64,000 nt of DNA, from positions 248,001 to 312,000 of the forward strand of contig OZ218959.1 in NCBI GenBank assembly GCA_965112735.1. Direction: 5' to 3'. This DNA comes from Phaeosaccion multiseriatum (Eukaryota > Ochrophyta, other classes). The notes below the pieces were generated by a model. That model ran no database searches. It saw nothing but the letters and a program-made list of their open reading frames with translations, and had not been told where the DNA came from. The position numbers and the translations under genes are program-made. Positions within the stretch are counted from its first letter, which is position 1, and the number at the start of each line of letters is the position of its first letter. Shown here piece by piece: positions 45,328 through 57,300 of the stretch.

Positions 45328-47799
45328 GAGGAGGAGGAGGAGGAGGAGGAGGAGGAGGAGGAGGAGGAGGAGGAGGAGGAGGAGGAGGAGGAGGAGGAGG
45401 AGGAGGAGGAGGAGGAGGAGGAGGAGGAGGAGGAGGAGGAGGAGGAGGAGGAGGAGGAGGAGGAGGAGGAGGAGGAGGAGGAGGAGGAGGAGGAGGAGGA
45501 GGAGGAGGAGGAGGAGGGGGAGGAGGAGGAGGAGGAGGAGGAGGAGGAGGAGGAGGAGGAGGAGGAGGAGGAGGAGGAGGAGGAGGAGGAGGAGGAGGAG
45601 GAGGAGGAGGAGGAGGAGGAGGAGGAGGAGGAGGAGGAGGAGGAGGAGGAGGAGGAGGAGGAGAGAAAGAAGAAGCCGCAGCTGTAGCTTCAGCTGCCGC
45701 TGCAACAGCCGCAGTAGCCGGAGGAGGAGGCGAAGAGGAAGGAGAAGTATCAGGAGAAGGGGAGCGACGAAAAGAAGAAGGACGAGAAGCAGGAGCGACG
45801 AGAGTAGTAGAGGTAGCAGGAGGAGGAGAAGTAGTGGCAGAGGTAGCAGGCGGGGGAGAGGCAGAAGCCGCAGCAGCCGCAACCGCCGCCGCCGCCGCCG
45901 CAGCAGCAGCAGCAGCAACAGCGGCAGCAGTAGCAGCAGCAGCGGCAGCAGCAGAAGTCGCAGCGGCCGCAACAGCAGCAGCCCCAGCAGGAGGAGGAGG
46001 AGGTGAAGGACAAAAGCCAGTGAAAAAGAAGGCAGGCGAGACTGGGAGGGTAGGAAAGGATGAGGCTCACCACGCTGTGGGCGTCACACCCCTCCACTCT
46101 AGAGAGGGCGGCGCCGCTCCTGGCTCAGCAGGCGGAAGGCACCACGAAGAAGGAGGAATAGGCTCGAGCAGTCTGGGCTCAGCGGCAGCCGCCCACTTGG
46201 CCAACGTGAACGAGAGGGTGGCGGAGCTCTTCGCCTTCCTGGACACCGACCAGAACGGCCTCGTTGACATGGAGGAGGTGAGTGGCTTGCTTGGGAAGAG
46301 GGGGAGGAGAGGGCACGAGGAGGAGGAGAGGAAGGGCCACCACCCACCCACCAGGCTGAGGATCCACTGCTATCTCCGCCCCCCCTCCCCCCCGGATCTA
46401 CTGCACTCCCCCCCCCCCCCCACCTCCCGTCCACTGCCATGCACTGCCATCATCCACTGCCATCCACTGCCATCATCCACTGCTATCTACTGCCACCCAC
46501 TGCCATCCACTGCCATCCACTACCATCCCAGGTCCTGGTGACGATGATCCTCCTGTCGAAGGGCTCTGCGGCGGCGCGCTCGAAACTCATATTCGGTCTC
46601 TTCGACTACGGAGGCCTCGGCTCTCTGCACCTGCACGAAGGAGCCATCGCCATTCGCTCAGTGCTCACCGCCCTCAGCACCATCACCAGAGGGGGTCCTC
46701 CCGACGACGAGCAAGTGCAAGAGGTAGTGGTACAGCTCAACATACCCGAGGCACAGAGCCTGGAGATGGGCCTCACCCAGAGAGAGACTGGGCAGTCCTG
46801 TGGGCAGAGGCAGGAGCAGTCATATGGGCAGGAGCAGGGCTATGGCATGGGACCGGGGCAGAGGTATTGCTTGGAGCAGGGGCAAGAGAAGGTCTCTCTG
46901 CGGCGCTGGATGGATTGGTGCAAGAGTACGAAGGACGTTGCGAGGGTGTTTCGCCTTGTGCAAGCTGCCACCAAGGCGTATGCCATTGGCTTGGAGCAGC
47001 CGCAGCTAAAGGCCTTTGTTGTGGACCCGCCCAAGGCGGAGAAGACCAAAAGGGGCGCGTATAACAAGTAAGGCATGGGAGGGAGGGATGGAGGGAGGGA
47101 GGGAGGGAGGGAGGGAGGGAGGGAGGGAGGGAGGGAGGGAGGGAGGGAGGGAGGGAGGGAGGGAGGGAGGGAGGGAGGGAGGGAGGGAGGGAGGGAGGGA
47201 GGGAGGGAGGGAGGGAGGGAGGGAGGGAGGGAGGGAGGGAGGGAGGGAGGGAGGGAGGGAGGGGAGGGACCAGCCGCCCTCCTACAAGGGGGGGGGCTGA
47301 CCCCCGCCCCCCGCCCATTGCTGCCCCCTATCCACTTGTCGATGTCCCTGAACAACTCCATCAAACCCGACCCATCTAAAATCAACAAACATCCAAACCT
47401 CCAACCATCTGTCTCAACAGGTCCTTTGCGCTCCCCAACGCAAGCCTCTTGCTCGGCGGGGTGGGGCGACGTGGCCAGGCCAAGCTCTCCCCCACCCAGG
47501 GACTGCACAGCAACGTCATCACCACGAGCAGCGGGGGCAAGTTCCATAGAGAGAGCGTGTTGAGTGTCAAGAGAGCCTTCGACACATTGGACAGGGACGG
47601 CTCCGGCTTTGTTGACAGAGTGGCCTGGAGGACGCTGTGCAAGGAGAACAAGGCGGCCCAGGCGCAGGCAATGGGAGGGGATGGAGCCCTTGGATTGGAA
47701 GGGGAGGACATCGTGACCCGCGGACATGCGGCGGAGCTGCTGGAGTCCCTGGGCAGGGGCGAAGAGTGAGTACACGGGCGAGAGGAGGGAAGGCGAGAG

Positions 47800-47839
<40 letters not shown>

Positions 47840-48472
47840 TTGCCCAGCGAGGAGGTCGAGTTACGCTAAAGAGGAGGAGACGGACAATACCCAGGGGTGC
47901 GGTGTGGGGCCTCCCGTCCTCCACCTCCACTGTTCTGTTCAAGACTTTGCCTGCTGACGGAAAATCACCCCCTCCCCGTCCACTGCCCCCCCCCCCCCCC
48001 CCCTCCCCTCCACCCATCCACTGCCATCCTGTGTAGAGAGAAGCGCATCTCTATCGTCGAGGTGCTACAGGAGACGTTTCCCTTCGCGCAGGATGAGGTA
48101 CGTGCATGTATGCTTCATTGGGCCCCTCATTGTATGCTTCATTGGGTCCCTCATCAATTGATGAATTGGAGTGCCAGAGCCGCCCCTTCCCCGGTCGTCA
48201 TCGTTACTGTCGTGTTTTTTTGTGTGTCGCCTCTGTCCACCTGCTGGACGAGCCTTTATGCCCCCCCCTTCCCCCCCTCTCTCTCCCTCCTCCCTCCCTC
48301 CCTCCCCCCCTCCCTCCCCCCCTCCTGCCCGCTCCGACCCCTTTGGTTGGTTTCGCACTCTTCGGCCCTTGATTGATTTTTGACTTATGGACATTGCCTC
48401 TTGGTGTGTGCGTCGCCGGGCCCCATTGGTATACACAGGACATCACCATCATGCTACAGTGGATGTGCCTGG

Positions 48473-48513
<41 letters not shown>

Positions 48514-49508
48514 CAGCAGCTAGGAGGAGGAGGAGGAGGAGGAGGAGGAGGAGGAGGAGGAGGAGGAGGAGGAGGAGAAGGAGGGGCGAGCGGCAAGGCC
48601 GGGGAGGTGGTGATATCGGGCAAGGAAAGGGACGAAATGCAGGCCCTCTTTGCTGACTTCGATAAGGTGCGTGTGTGTGTGTATACGTACGGTGGGTGCG
48701 TGGGTGCGTGGATGCGTGGGTGCGTGGATGCGTGGGTGCGTGAGAGTGCGGGTGCGTGGGTGCGGCAGAGCCTTGGCCGCCTCGGGCTACCTGCTACCTG
48801 TAAGAGGCCAAACCAATGAAGGACCAACAAGTAGAGTAAGCGTACGAGCAAAAGAGGGGCGCGCGACCTCTCTCCCTCTCCCTCTCCCTCTCCCTCTCCC
48901 TCTCCCTCTCCCTCTCCCTCTCCCTCTCCCTCTCCCTCTCCCTCTCCCTCTCCCTCTCCCTCTCCCCCTCCCTCTCCCTCTCCCTCTCCCTCCCTCACCC
49001 TCACCCTCACCCTCACCCTGTCCCTCCCTCTCCTCTCCTCTCCTCTCCCCCTCCTCCCCCTCTCCTCCTCCTCCCCCTCTCCCCCTCCTCCCCCTCTCCC
49101 CTTCCTCCTTCCTCATATGGTCCTCTTCTCTGCTGCCACGCCATCCCTCCTTCCATCCCTCCTTCCATCCCTCCTTCCATCCCTCCTTCCATCCCTCCTC
49201 AGTACGGCACGGGTCAAGTCGGTCTCATGGCACTGGCCGAGAGCCTGGGGCAACAAACACACGTCGCCCCTCGACACATCATCGACCTGTTCCGACGGGC
49301 AGGCAAGAACGTCGATGATGACGGACAGCAGGGGCAGCAAGGAGGACAACAGGGAGGGGGAGGCAGCAAGGAGGACACTGTCGATGCTGCGGAGTTCGCT
49401 AACATCTTCCTTGCCCTCACCGCAGCTGACCCCGGAGGGGTGGGCGGACTCATGCCCAGCAGCTGGACAGGGAGGACTCCCGACGGAGAGGTTGTCTCAG
49501 GAGGGTAG
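44496..49508 (+). CDS. EF-hand protein with giant poly-Gly tract, six exons
   Basis: Exons are 44496-46277, 46532-47067, 47421-47765, 48037-48097, 48439-48666 and 49203-49508; all phases agree, giving 1,085 aa. MGASSSSR fits N-myristoylation. Residues of about 110-390 are poly-Gly and Ala-rich blocks coded by a GGA/GCA microsatellite. The first EF-hand, FAFLDTDQNGLVDMEEV, has a canonical loop. Further EF-like helices are degenerate: GLFDYGGLGSLHLHE, DTLDRDGSGFVDRVAW (loop position 12 not acidic) and FADFDKYGTGQVGL. The last pair is split by a Gly/Gln insertion before DTVDAAEFANIF. A poly-Ser/poly-Gly tract recurs in exon 5. It is thus a multi-EF-hand calcium sensor, probably membrane-tethered. 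I do not recognise an orthologue group. Introns show G-rich donors and CCACTGCCATCC or CT-rich acceptors. Confidence 0.85.
44822..45661. repeat. GGA triplet arrays (about 630 bp) with interspersed Ala-coding blocks
   Basis: Three blocks of almost perfect GGA (about 44827-44954, 45046-45209 and 45323-45660) are separated by two copies of a roughly 45-bp block (AGAAGCCGCGAAAGCTGTAG...) and a GCA run. The reverse strand gives a long poly-Leu frame that is not a gene. The true length may differ because such arrays assemble poorly. Confidence 0.95.
47090..47263. repeat. GGGA tetranucleotide array in EF-hand intron 2
   Basis: About 43 perfect GGGA units begin some 20 nt after the donor (exon ends at 47067). 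It is an extreme example of purine-rich donor-side sequence. Confidence 0.97.
48866..49000. repeat. CTCCCT hexanucleotide array in EF-hand intron 5
   Basis: About 20 units of CTCCCT, followed by CT/CCTCC runs and five CATCCCTCCTTC 12-mers at 49139-49198, lead up to the acceptor at 49202. Together they form a polypyrimidine tract of more than 300 nt. Confidence 0.95.
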
Positions 49509-50787
49509 GGGAGGGGGAGGGGTGGGGTAGGGTGGGTTGGGGCGAGGTAGGCGTTTGGCCGAGGAGGAAAGGTTTCTGTGTATTGTATTAATCGAGAATC
49601 GATACGATAACTTGCGACGCGCTCCGCAAAGTGAGTTTCAGCCGTGAGCTGCCATCCTTTGGGGCAATTGAAGAGCCTCCCCTTCTTCCTGTCCTCCTTC
49701 TCCACTTTACACTTGACTTGTATCTCCCCAATCCAAAATGCTTCTCTTCCCCCACGCACGCACGCACGCAAGCACGCACGCACGCACGCGCTCAGCTCTC
49801 CGCGCCGCCCCTTCCTCCTTCCCTCCGGCACCTGCCTCGCGTGACAACTGGCTGGGCCTGATACATTTGCGCCTTGGCCCCCCTTAACTGGGTATCGTAG
49901 AGAGAGCGCAAACAAGGAAGGCCGGACTGGGCACGAAAAGAAGTACAAAGCAGCCCTTTCCTGTCTGTCCTTGCCGTGCCACTCATGTGTGCCTATCCCG
50001 TGGGTGGGGTGGGGCGGCAGGGTAGGTACGTAAGTAGGTACGTAGGTAGGCAGGTGGGCAATCCTGCCCGCCCCCGCTCCGCCACAAACCAGAGCCCACC
50101 CACCCCCTCCCGACTGTCGACATGCGTGAGTGCAGTCCATCAAGAGGCATCGAGTATCGAGTGTCAATATCGAGTGTCAATATCGAGTATCGAAACACAT
50201 GGAACGTCGAGTGTCCCCTCCCCCAACAGCAACTCCCTTCTCCCTCCTCCTCATCCCTACATGCACAGCGAAGGCCGCGTCCTCAGAGCGAGGATGGTGA
50301 GGATGATCGGTCTGACGAGGTTGCAGCTCCGAGGCAGGCAGATCAATGATGCGGCCATGATGCGGTCATGGCGTGACAGACACACACCCCACATCCTTCC
50401 TACGGGGGTGGGCGTGAGGTGACGTACGTCGCTCTGTGGCCGTCCGTTTCCTTCCAGCCCAGGGGGACAGGGGTTCCCGAGGGGGCGGTCCTCCCTCCAG
50501 GGGGCTAAGCGGTGCCCGACGGGGGCCTTCGCAGGGGGGGGGGGGGGGGGCCGGGGGTGTCGGGCAGGGGCGGCTACGGAGTGCAGCAGACATGTGACGC
50601 ACAGCCAGCGGTGAGAGCTATACCACCAACTGCTGTACTACCGTGCTGCTGTGCTGCAGTGCTACTCTTGTCTCCGCCTGGCTCCCTGGCCCCTTGCCTC
50701 TTGTTCTCGGACTCCTCCTCGGGGCTCTGGCTCAAGTCACAGGCCTCTGCCGTATACTAACCGCCACAGTGAGCCTCTGCCTCGGAC
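49509..50787. other. Spacer downstream of convergent EF-hand and DHHC genes
   Basis: A CACG run lies at 49753-49790, a GTACGTAAGTAG repeat near 50024-50060, and a GAGTATCGAGTGTCAATATC repeat at 50150-50200. A copy of the CACCAACTGCTGT element lies at about 50618-50638. A further DHHC exon could hide here, because that protein otherwise lacks its last membrane segment; I could not define one. Confidence 0.5.
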
Positions 50788-51046
50788 TCATCCTCGGGCG
50801 GTGACGATCCTAACGAGCACGGCAAGGCACGACACTATCAAGTACACAATGAGCAGCCACAAAGAGCTCACGAAACCGTAGAAGAAAAGAAGGTTCCTCG
50901 CACCGATGCACTGCCCGACAAAGGGACAGTGGTGGTCGAGGCCTCGCACACACGCGCGGCAGAGTGAACAGTGCTTGGCGTCGCGTGGTCTGTGGCGTGT
51001 CGTGGCAGACAGACAGACAGACAGATAGACAGGCAGACAGACAGGC

Positions 51047-51077
<31 letters not shown>

Positions 51078-51114
51078 TAGACAGACGGACAGACAGATAG
51101 ACAGACAGACAGGA

Positions 51115-51163
<49 letters not shown>

Positions 51164-51423
51164 CACAGACAGACAGACAGGCAGGTAGGCAGGCAGGCAG
51201 GCAGACAGGCAGAGGCACGCAGAGGCAGGCAGACAGAGCGAGAGGTTAGGGCAGGAAAGAAGCAAACAGCCAAGGCGGCGAAGGAGGAGGCGGGCATATG
51301 GGCATAGGGGTACATGGGTATGGGAGCGTTGCACAATGTAGTCAGGACAAGGCATGTAAGTAAGTAGGTGGGAGGAGGAGAGGAGGAGAAGATGAGAAAA
51401 TCCCCCTCCCTCCCTCCCTCCCT

Positions 51424-51458
<35 letters not shown>

Positions 51459-52330
51459 TCCCTCACCTCATGATCTCGCAGCGGACGCACTCCACGGTAT
51501 CCTGCGTGCGAGAGCGCCGGTCTCCGACGCTGCGCACCACGACGGCCTCTATGTCATCTTCTGCCACTGCGCCTACGTTATCCTCTGCCACTGCCGCTGT
51601 CTGCTGTTGGCCGCCTGCCTGCCCCCCTGCCTCCATGTGTACGGCCGTTGTTGGGTCTGGATCACCAACTGCTGCTGCTGTCCCTTCGTCCTTGAGCACG
51701 AGGCCCGGGTTGGAGCAGGCCGTCGCAAAGAAGAGAAGGAGGTTCAGGGCGCCAAGAACGAGGCCGCCTAACGCGATGAACGCGCAAGCGCTCCTCGGGA
51801 AATTGCTGAGGACCGGTCCGAGCTCGATCATGGCCGCGGCCTGGAGGGGCGTGGAGCATGGAGCATGGAGAATGGGGCGTGGGGTGTGGAGGGTGAGGTA
51901 TGAGCAGGGAAGGACGCACATGAAAGAAGGGGGGGGGGGGGGGGGGCGAAAACCACACTCAAAACCACACTCACCCAGAGCGAGGTGATCAGCGCAATCG
52001 CCACCGCAGTGCGTGCAGTCGTTCGATAGTCTGGTCCCACCATTCCCTGCAAAGGAAAGGGCTGGTTCCTGAGGGGGGGGGAGGGGACATAGCAGAGAAC
52101 AAGCGAAGAGTAGATAAGGCAGTTTTAGGCGAGACGTTGTTGAATGAACGAAAGCATTAGTATCATGTTTTGTTCATTGTCACAACCAAGCGGTGGCAGT
52201 ACGCAGTACTCCAAAAAGGAAGGGAGAGGGGGAAGAGGAAGGAAGAGGGGGATGGCACGCTCACCCGGAGGCTCTTCCCCAGAGCAACGTGTGTTCTCTG
52301 CCCACTTTTTTGCCGTGCCAGCAGCACCCA
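50788..52330 (-). CDS. DHHC-type protein S-palmitoyltransferase
   Basis: Transfers palmitate to cysteines of membrane-associated proteins, typically at Golgi or plasma membrane. Defined exons in gene order end at 52265 (start of that exon unresolved), then 52046-51975, 51840-51467 and 50989-50788, all in phase. [20 protein letters not shown] begins the first membrane region, and [20 protein letters not shown] is the second. The zinc-binding catalytic domain is [20 protein letters not shown] across a splice junction, then [19 protein letters not shown] with the DHHC catalytic motif and conserved Cys spacing. [19 protein letters not shown] is the third membrane helix. The frame stops at 50788 soon after, so the usual fourth helix and TTxE/PaCCT motifs are missing. 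Either a downstream exon was missed or the protein is short. The start codon is not located. A linker coding for VGDPDPTTA overlaps a dispersed ATCACCAACTGCTGC element. Confidence 0.83.
51005..51235. repeat. CAGA/GGCA tetranucleotide array in DHHC intron
   Basis: It starts about 15 nt upstream (in gene sense) of the exon that begins at 50989. In gene sense it is CTGT/CTGC-rich, so it supplies the acceptor-side pyrimidine-rich region. Confidence 0.93.
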
Positions 52331-54033
52331 CAGGACCACTCCTCCTCTTCTCCAGACATGGAGATAGCGACGAGGAGGAAACCGTAAGTAAGGGAGGAAG
52401 AGAGGAAGCTCTAATTCGCGGAGGGAAGAAGAAGGTGGAAAAAAAGGGGAGGACCGTGGCTCATCATCATCATGAGGGAGTTGGGTGTTTTGAAAGATCA
52501 CAGATACTTTGGATTTTGACCCGCTGGTGGGCGGTGCAGCGGTTTAATAAGGGTTGAGTAGTTGCGTAAATTCGGCCCCAACCCCCGGACTATTGGCCTC
52601 GGCCTAGAGGCGAAATTCGGCCGACCTAGAGGGCAGGCTCTTGGCCGAGGCCTAGGGGGGGCGCAGGACCCCGATATCGGACCCCTGCTGCAGGCGCTGC
52701 CTCTACACAGTCGCGCGACGCCTCTGACGTGTTTCCCTGTTTCCTGTTTCGCCGGCGCCAGCCAACCTGTTTCCTGTTTGATTTGCAGCGGTTCCAGCTG
52801 ATATCGAGGTCGACGACACGAAATTCGAGACGAAAGCCGACCTCGACAGGCGGAAATCGACCTCGATACCTGTTTTCTTCGCACGCACGAACCCACCCAC
52901 GCACGCACCCACGCACGCACCTGCTCACTCATTTCCTCTTCTTGCCCTGATCTCGCCAACGTACGAAGGAGAGATTTGCGTCAGAAAAGTGCTTGAAGAC
53001 ATCATTTCCGGCCGTGTGGCGGCCCTCTGAGTGGCCTCCGGCAGCCCCTCACCGGCCGGGGGGGGCTTTATGCCGGCTGGCGCCGGTAAAAGGCGCTGGC
53101 GCGCGTACTCGCTCACTCTCTTCACCACACATGCGCAGACGCACTCATGCATTCACTCACTTCACCATCAGTCACGCACGCAACGCACGCACGCACGCAC
53201 GCACGCACACGCACACACAGGTCTCACTTTTGACTAGCATCGCCTACGCGCTTAAGCCAACAACTGCAGCATAGCTAGAGCTCAGCATCACTTGTGCCGC
53301 CGCCAGCTAGTGTTCGGGGTGTTTTATGAGAGGGGACTTATCGAGAGGAGGGGTCGGCAGGGGGTAGCTACAGCCACAGCTCGCCCCCGCTGGCCTAGCC
53401 TGCAAACGAAAAGTGCCCGGCCTAGAGCGGCCGAAGGCTCCTCGGCCCAACCCCTCGGCCTAGGGCCTAGCTAGAGCAGCTTGCAGTATGCTTACACTTC
53501 GGTCTAGGGCCTAGAGCATAGGCTTGTATTATAGTCCGGTCTGGGGCCGAGCGGTGGGTACATGCATGTATGGGAAAGGTAATCACTGTTTACAATGCCG
53601 ACCCTCCCACCCTCCCCTGTCCCCCTTCGCACAGAGGAAAGGTCTGGTTATGCCCACGCGCAGGCTGTTCACACCGCTCCTCTCGCGGCCTCTCACTCTC
53701 CCCGCCCGTTCCCCCGCGCTTCAGCACACCTCCTGCCTCTCTCGACCAACTTGCAACAGTCGACACACTCCTGCCTGCCTGTGCCAAGCTGCCACAGTCG
53801 TTAGTCCAAAGTCCTTCCTCAGTGGCCCCATCCGTGCTGACCGCTGCAACTGCCGCTGTCGGGCACTGTATGTCTCAGGCGCCAGGCGTCATGTGTCGTG
53901 CCCTCCCTACCCTCTCTCTCTCCCACGGCATCTTCGTACCCTGCCAGGCCGCCTTCCCGCTCAAAAATAACTCTGCCGCTGCGGCTACTGCTGCCGCTGC
54001 GGCTACTGCTGCCCCTGCGGCTACTGCTGCTGC

Positions 54034-54067
<34 letters not shown>

Positions 54068-54398
54068 TTCTGCCCTGACTGTTTCCAATAGCCGCTGCGC
54101 ACAGTGAGCGTACTACTGGTTGGAGGCGTCAACAAATGAAATAACACTCCGCGCCAATCGACCTGCACTCTCTCAGCTCCGTCCGCACCCCATGTGTCCA
54201 ACAAGCCCCCCTTCCTGCCTCTCCCTCAGCTGCCCAGAGGCATTCATCGCAAGGGATGGATCCAGCAGGGCCGCAGCAGCGAAGGGGAGCACGCACAGCC
54301 ATCCAATGACCGCAACCGCACTCTTTTCAATCGCTCGACCACACCAGACCGCCCATTCAACCCGACCAGCCTCTCCCTCCGTCAAGACAAGATTTGGC
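52331..54398. other. Two-kilobase spacer with a dispersed GGCCTAG/GGCGCC repeat family
   Basis: Between the DHHC and helicase genes I find no supported gene. 52570-52680 and 53395-53545 are rich in CGGCCTAG, GGCCTAGGGCCTAG and related strings. 52735-52780 matches the hairpin element at 23215-23265, and 53074-53088 carries its core inverted. A CACG/CGCA run lies at 53175-53215. An open frame at 53570-54091 (+) ending in poly-Ala is probably fortuitous. The promoter of the DHHC gene should lie at the left end. Confidence 0.6.
52560..52785. repeat. GGCCTAG cluster plus partner of the 23-kb hairpin element
   Basis: CCTGTTTCCTGTTTC, GCCGGCGCCAGCC and CCTGTTTCCTGTTTG occur in the same order as CCTGCTTCCTGCTTCTG, GCCGGCGCCAGCC and CCTGTTTCCTGCTTC at 23216-23262. 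GGCC/CCTAG strings precede it. Confidence 0.8.
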
Positions 54399-57300
54399 TC
54401 AGGAGGTCGCCCCTGTTGCCACCCCTGCCTCCGCCTCCGCCTTCGCCAAGGCCATCGCTGCTTCCTTCGCAAGCTTCTTGCGAGCCTTCTCCTCCTCCAC
54501 CATCTTTGCGACCACCTCTGCGGCGCTCTCTCCCTCCTGCTGCCCCTCGGTCTCGTCCTCCTGCTTGGCGTCCTCCTTGACAGCGTCAGCGAGGATGTAT
54601 TTCACACGCTGGAACGTCTTACGCAGCAGCACCTCCAGCAAGTCGAAGGGGTCCTGCTCGTCATACACATACGCAGGAGTCAACGCACAGAGAGAGAACG
54701 ACACGCGAGCGAGAGAGAGGGGCATGGAGAGAGACGGGAAGAGAGAGAGGACGCGCAGAGAGAGAGAGAGAAATAGACAAGAGAGACAGAAAAAAAGAGA
54801 CAGAGACACGCACAGAGAGAGAGAGACGCACAGAGAGACATTCACGCGCACACAGGAGACGTGGGTGCGTGCAAGCGGTTGGGAGAAACAAGACGTCAGA
54901 GGGAGCGACCAAGACCGAAGTTCAAAGTACAGACGTAGTTCTCACGCAGGCAACGCAAATGCAAAAGCACGATGCAATCTATTCACATACAACTGTCAAC
55001 GTGGAAATACATGTGAGCGTGGACGTCAGCCCTCTGGACGCAGAAGCCGCAGCTTAGCCTCAAAGGTTCCTATGTCAGCAACAGTTACTCTATGCATATG
55101 TCATGGCAGAGAATCCTCGCCCTGGGCCGATCACTCGTAGTGACCAAAAGCCTTGGCGGGCCTCTGTGGCATTGACCTGCAAGCCTTTCTCTCTCTTTCA
55201 CCTTCCTGTGTCTCTCCTTATCTCTCTCACACACACATACATACAGAGACGCACACACAAACACCGCGTTTTCTCTCTCCAAAGACGAGCATGAGCAAGT
55301 CATACACAATCAAGGGGTAAGGCACCGCCTAACCCCGCCCCCATCCACTGCCATCTAGACACATCCACTCTCTCCTCACCTCGAGCATGAGCACATTGTG
55401 CATGATCATTAACGTGCCTCCGAGCTGCCGCAGCCGAGCAAGCATGCGTGTGCGAGTGAAGGCGTCTATCTCGCCCACCTGCTGGAACGAGTTGGCCATC
55501 ACGATCTGAACGGGGGCGGGCGGTGGCAGTGGATGGTAGTGGATGGTAGGGGGTAGGGGTCAGGTCAGTCGAACGAACGGGACACCTTCACCGCAGTCGG
55601 TAACTGTTGTGCTTCACCGACAGGCCAGCACGCGCATCAGACAGAGAGAAAGAGAGAGAAGAGAAAGAAAAGAGAGGGAGAGAGCGAGAAGAGAGAAAGA
55701 GATAGAGAGAGAGAGGGAGAGAGAGAAGAGAAGGGGGGGGGGGGGGAGGAGAGAGAAAGAGAGAGAAGGGAGAGAGACAAAACATACAGACAGAGACGAA
55801 CAGCCCGATAGATGTACAGACAAACTGACAAGACGGACAGACAGATAGACAGACAGACAGATAGACAGACAGATAGACAGATAGAAACGGACAGACACAC
55901 AGATAGACACACACACAGACAGACAGACAGACAGATAGACGGACAGACAGACAGATAGACGGACAGACAGACAGATAGACAGACGGGGACTACGCACCTG
56001 GAATATCCTGCTGTCCAGCGGCTCCTCCATTGGCATGGGAAGGCGCATCTTGTCCTCATCGGGCAACCCGTTGAGGCGGGTCTGGGAGGCAGCAAGGGAC
56101 TCCTTCCACTCCTCCAGATGGCCAAGCTTCTCCTTGGACTTGGTGAAGTAAGGAAGCTCCATGAGGGGCGTCACGCCCTCGGGACATGGGTAGCGGTCCA
56201 GGATCATCAGCAGCAGTCCGCACATCTCGATCTGATGAGGGGAGGGAGGGAAGGAGGGAGGGAGGGAGGGGGTGAGGGAGAGGGAAAGGGAGTGGAGAGA
56301 GGGAGGGAGAGTGGAGAAAAAGGAGAAGAGTGGGCCTTCCTACCTGCGCTGAAGGGGCCTCTCCGTAGTCAGAGGGGCGCTTGTTCACGAAGAAATCCAT
56401 GAACTGTGGTAAGGGAAGAGAGGGAGAGAGAGAGACAAATAAACGGGCAACACAACCGGGGTGGAGGAAGAAAGGACAGGGTGAGGAGGTAAGAAAACGA
56501 AACAGAGAGACTGGACACAGGGCAAAAGTGACAGCACACGAACACACAAACACACATACACACACACGAATACATAAGAGAGACAAAGGCCGCACAGCAC
56601 GGGAACATCATCCCCTCACCACCGTACCTTGTCAAGGCAGAAGGCGAGTGCCAGAGACTGCGGCAGTGTCTCTCTCAGCTCCCATACGCACACGGCGAGG
56701 GTGCGCGAGCCCACCAGGTCGCCGTCCTCGTCCAGCAGGCCCAGAGCGTGGCAGATCTCCTTGGACGTTTCGTAGTACGACTTGGAGGGGGTCACGCCCT
56801 CGATGCTCTGGGAGGGGGAGAGAGGGAGGGAGGGAGGGAGGGAGGGAGGGGGGTAGGGGGAGGGGTAAGGGGAATTTTCTTGCTTCCTTGCACAAAAGGA
56901 ACGTTTCTTGCCGAGCTCCAATAAAGGCTGTTTCTTTCGCTCCGCTCTTCCCTTCTCCCTTCCCTCTACTCTTCCCGCTTCCCTTCCCTTCCCTTCCCTT
57001 CCCTCCGCCCCTCCCCTCCACTCCGAGAGAGCACACCCTACACCTCCTCCGTCACTGAGCACAAAGTACTGAGCACTGAGCATTGAGCACTGTCCAACTT
57101 CTCTTCTCACCTCCTTCAGAGTGCGTCCTGCGATTTGCCTTGCCATCCTCCTGTCCACATACTTGCTGAAGACCGCTCCCCTGGCGTGGCCTCGAGGAGG
57201 GAAAGGCTCTGCTGGGGCGAGCTCAGACAGCGCTGAGAGAGGGGTCAGTCGAGGGGGGATGGCAGTGGATGGGGGGATGGAAGGGGATGGGACGGGGCGG

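Noticed and set aside
44569-45972. 467-codon poly-Leu frame on the minus strand
   Set aside because: It is the complement of the GGA/GCA microsatellite in the EF-hand gene; no non-repeat coding signal.
53570-54091. 173-codon plus-strand frame ending in poly-Ala
   Set aside because: Low-complexity composition, an overlapping antisense poly-Ala frame from the same GCC/GCT run, and no recognisable domain.
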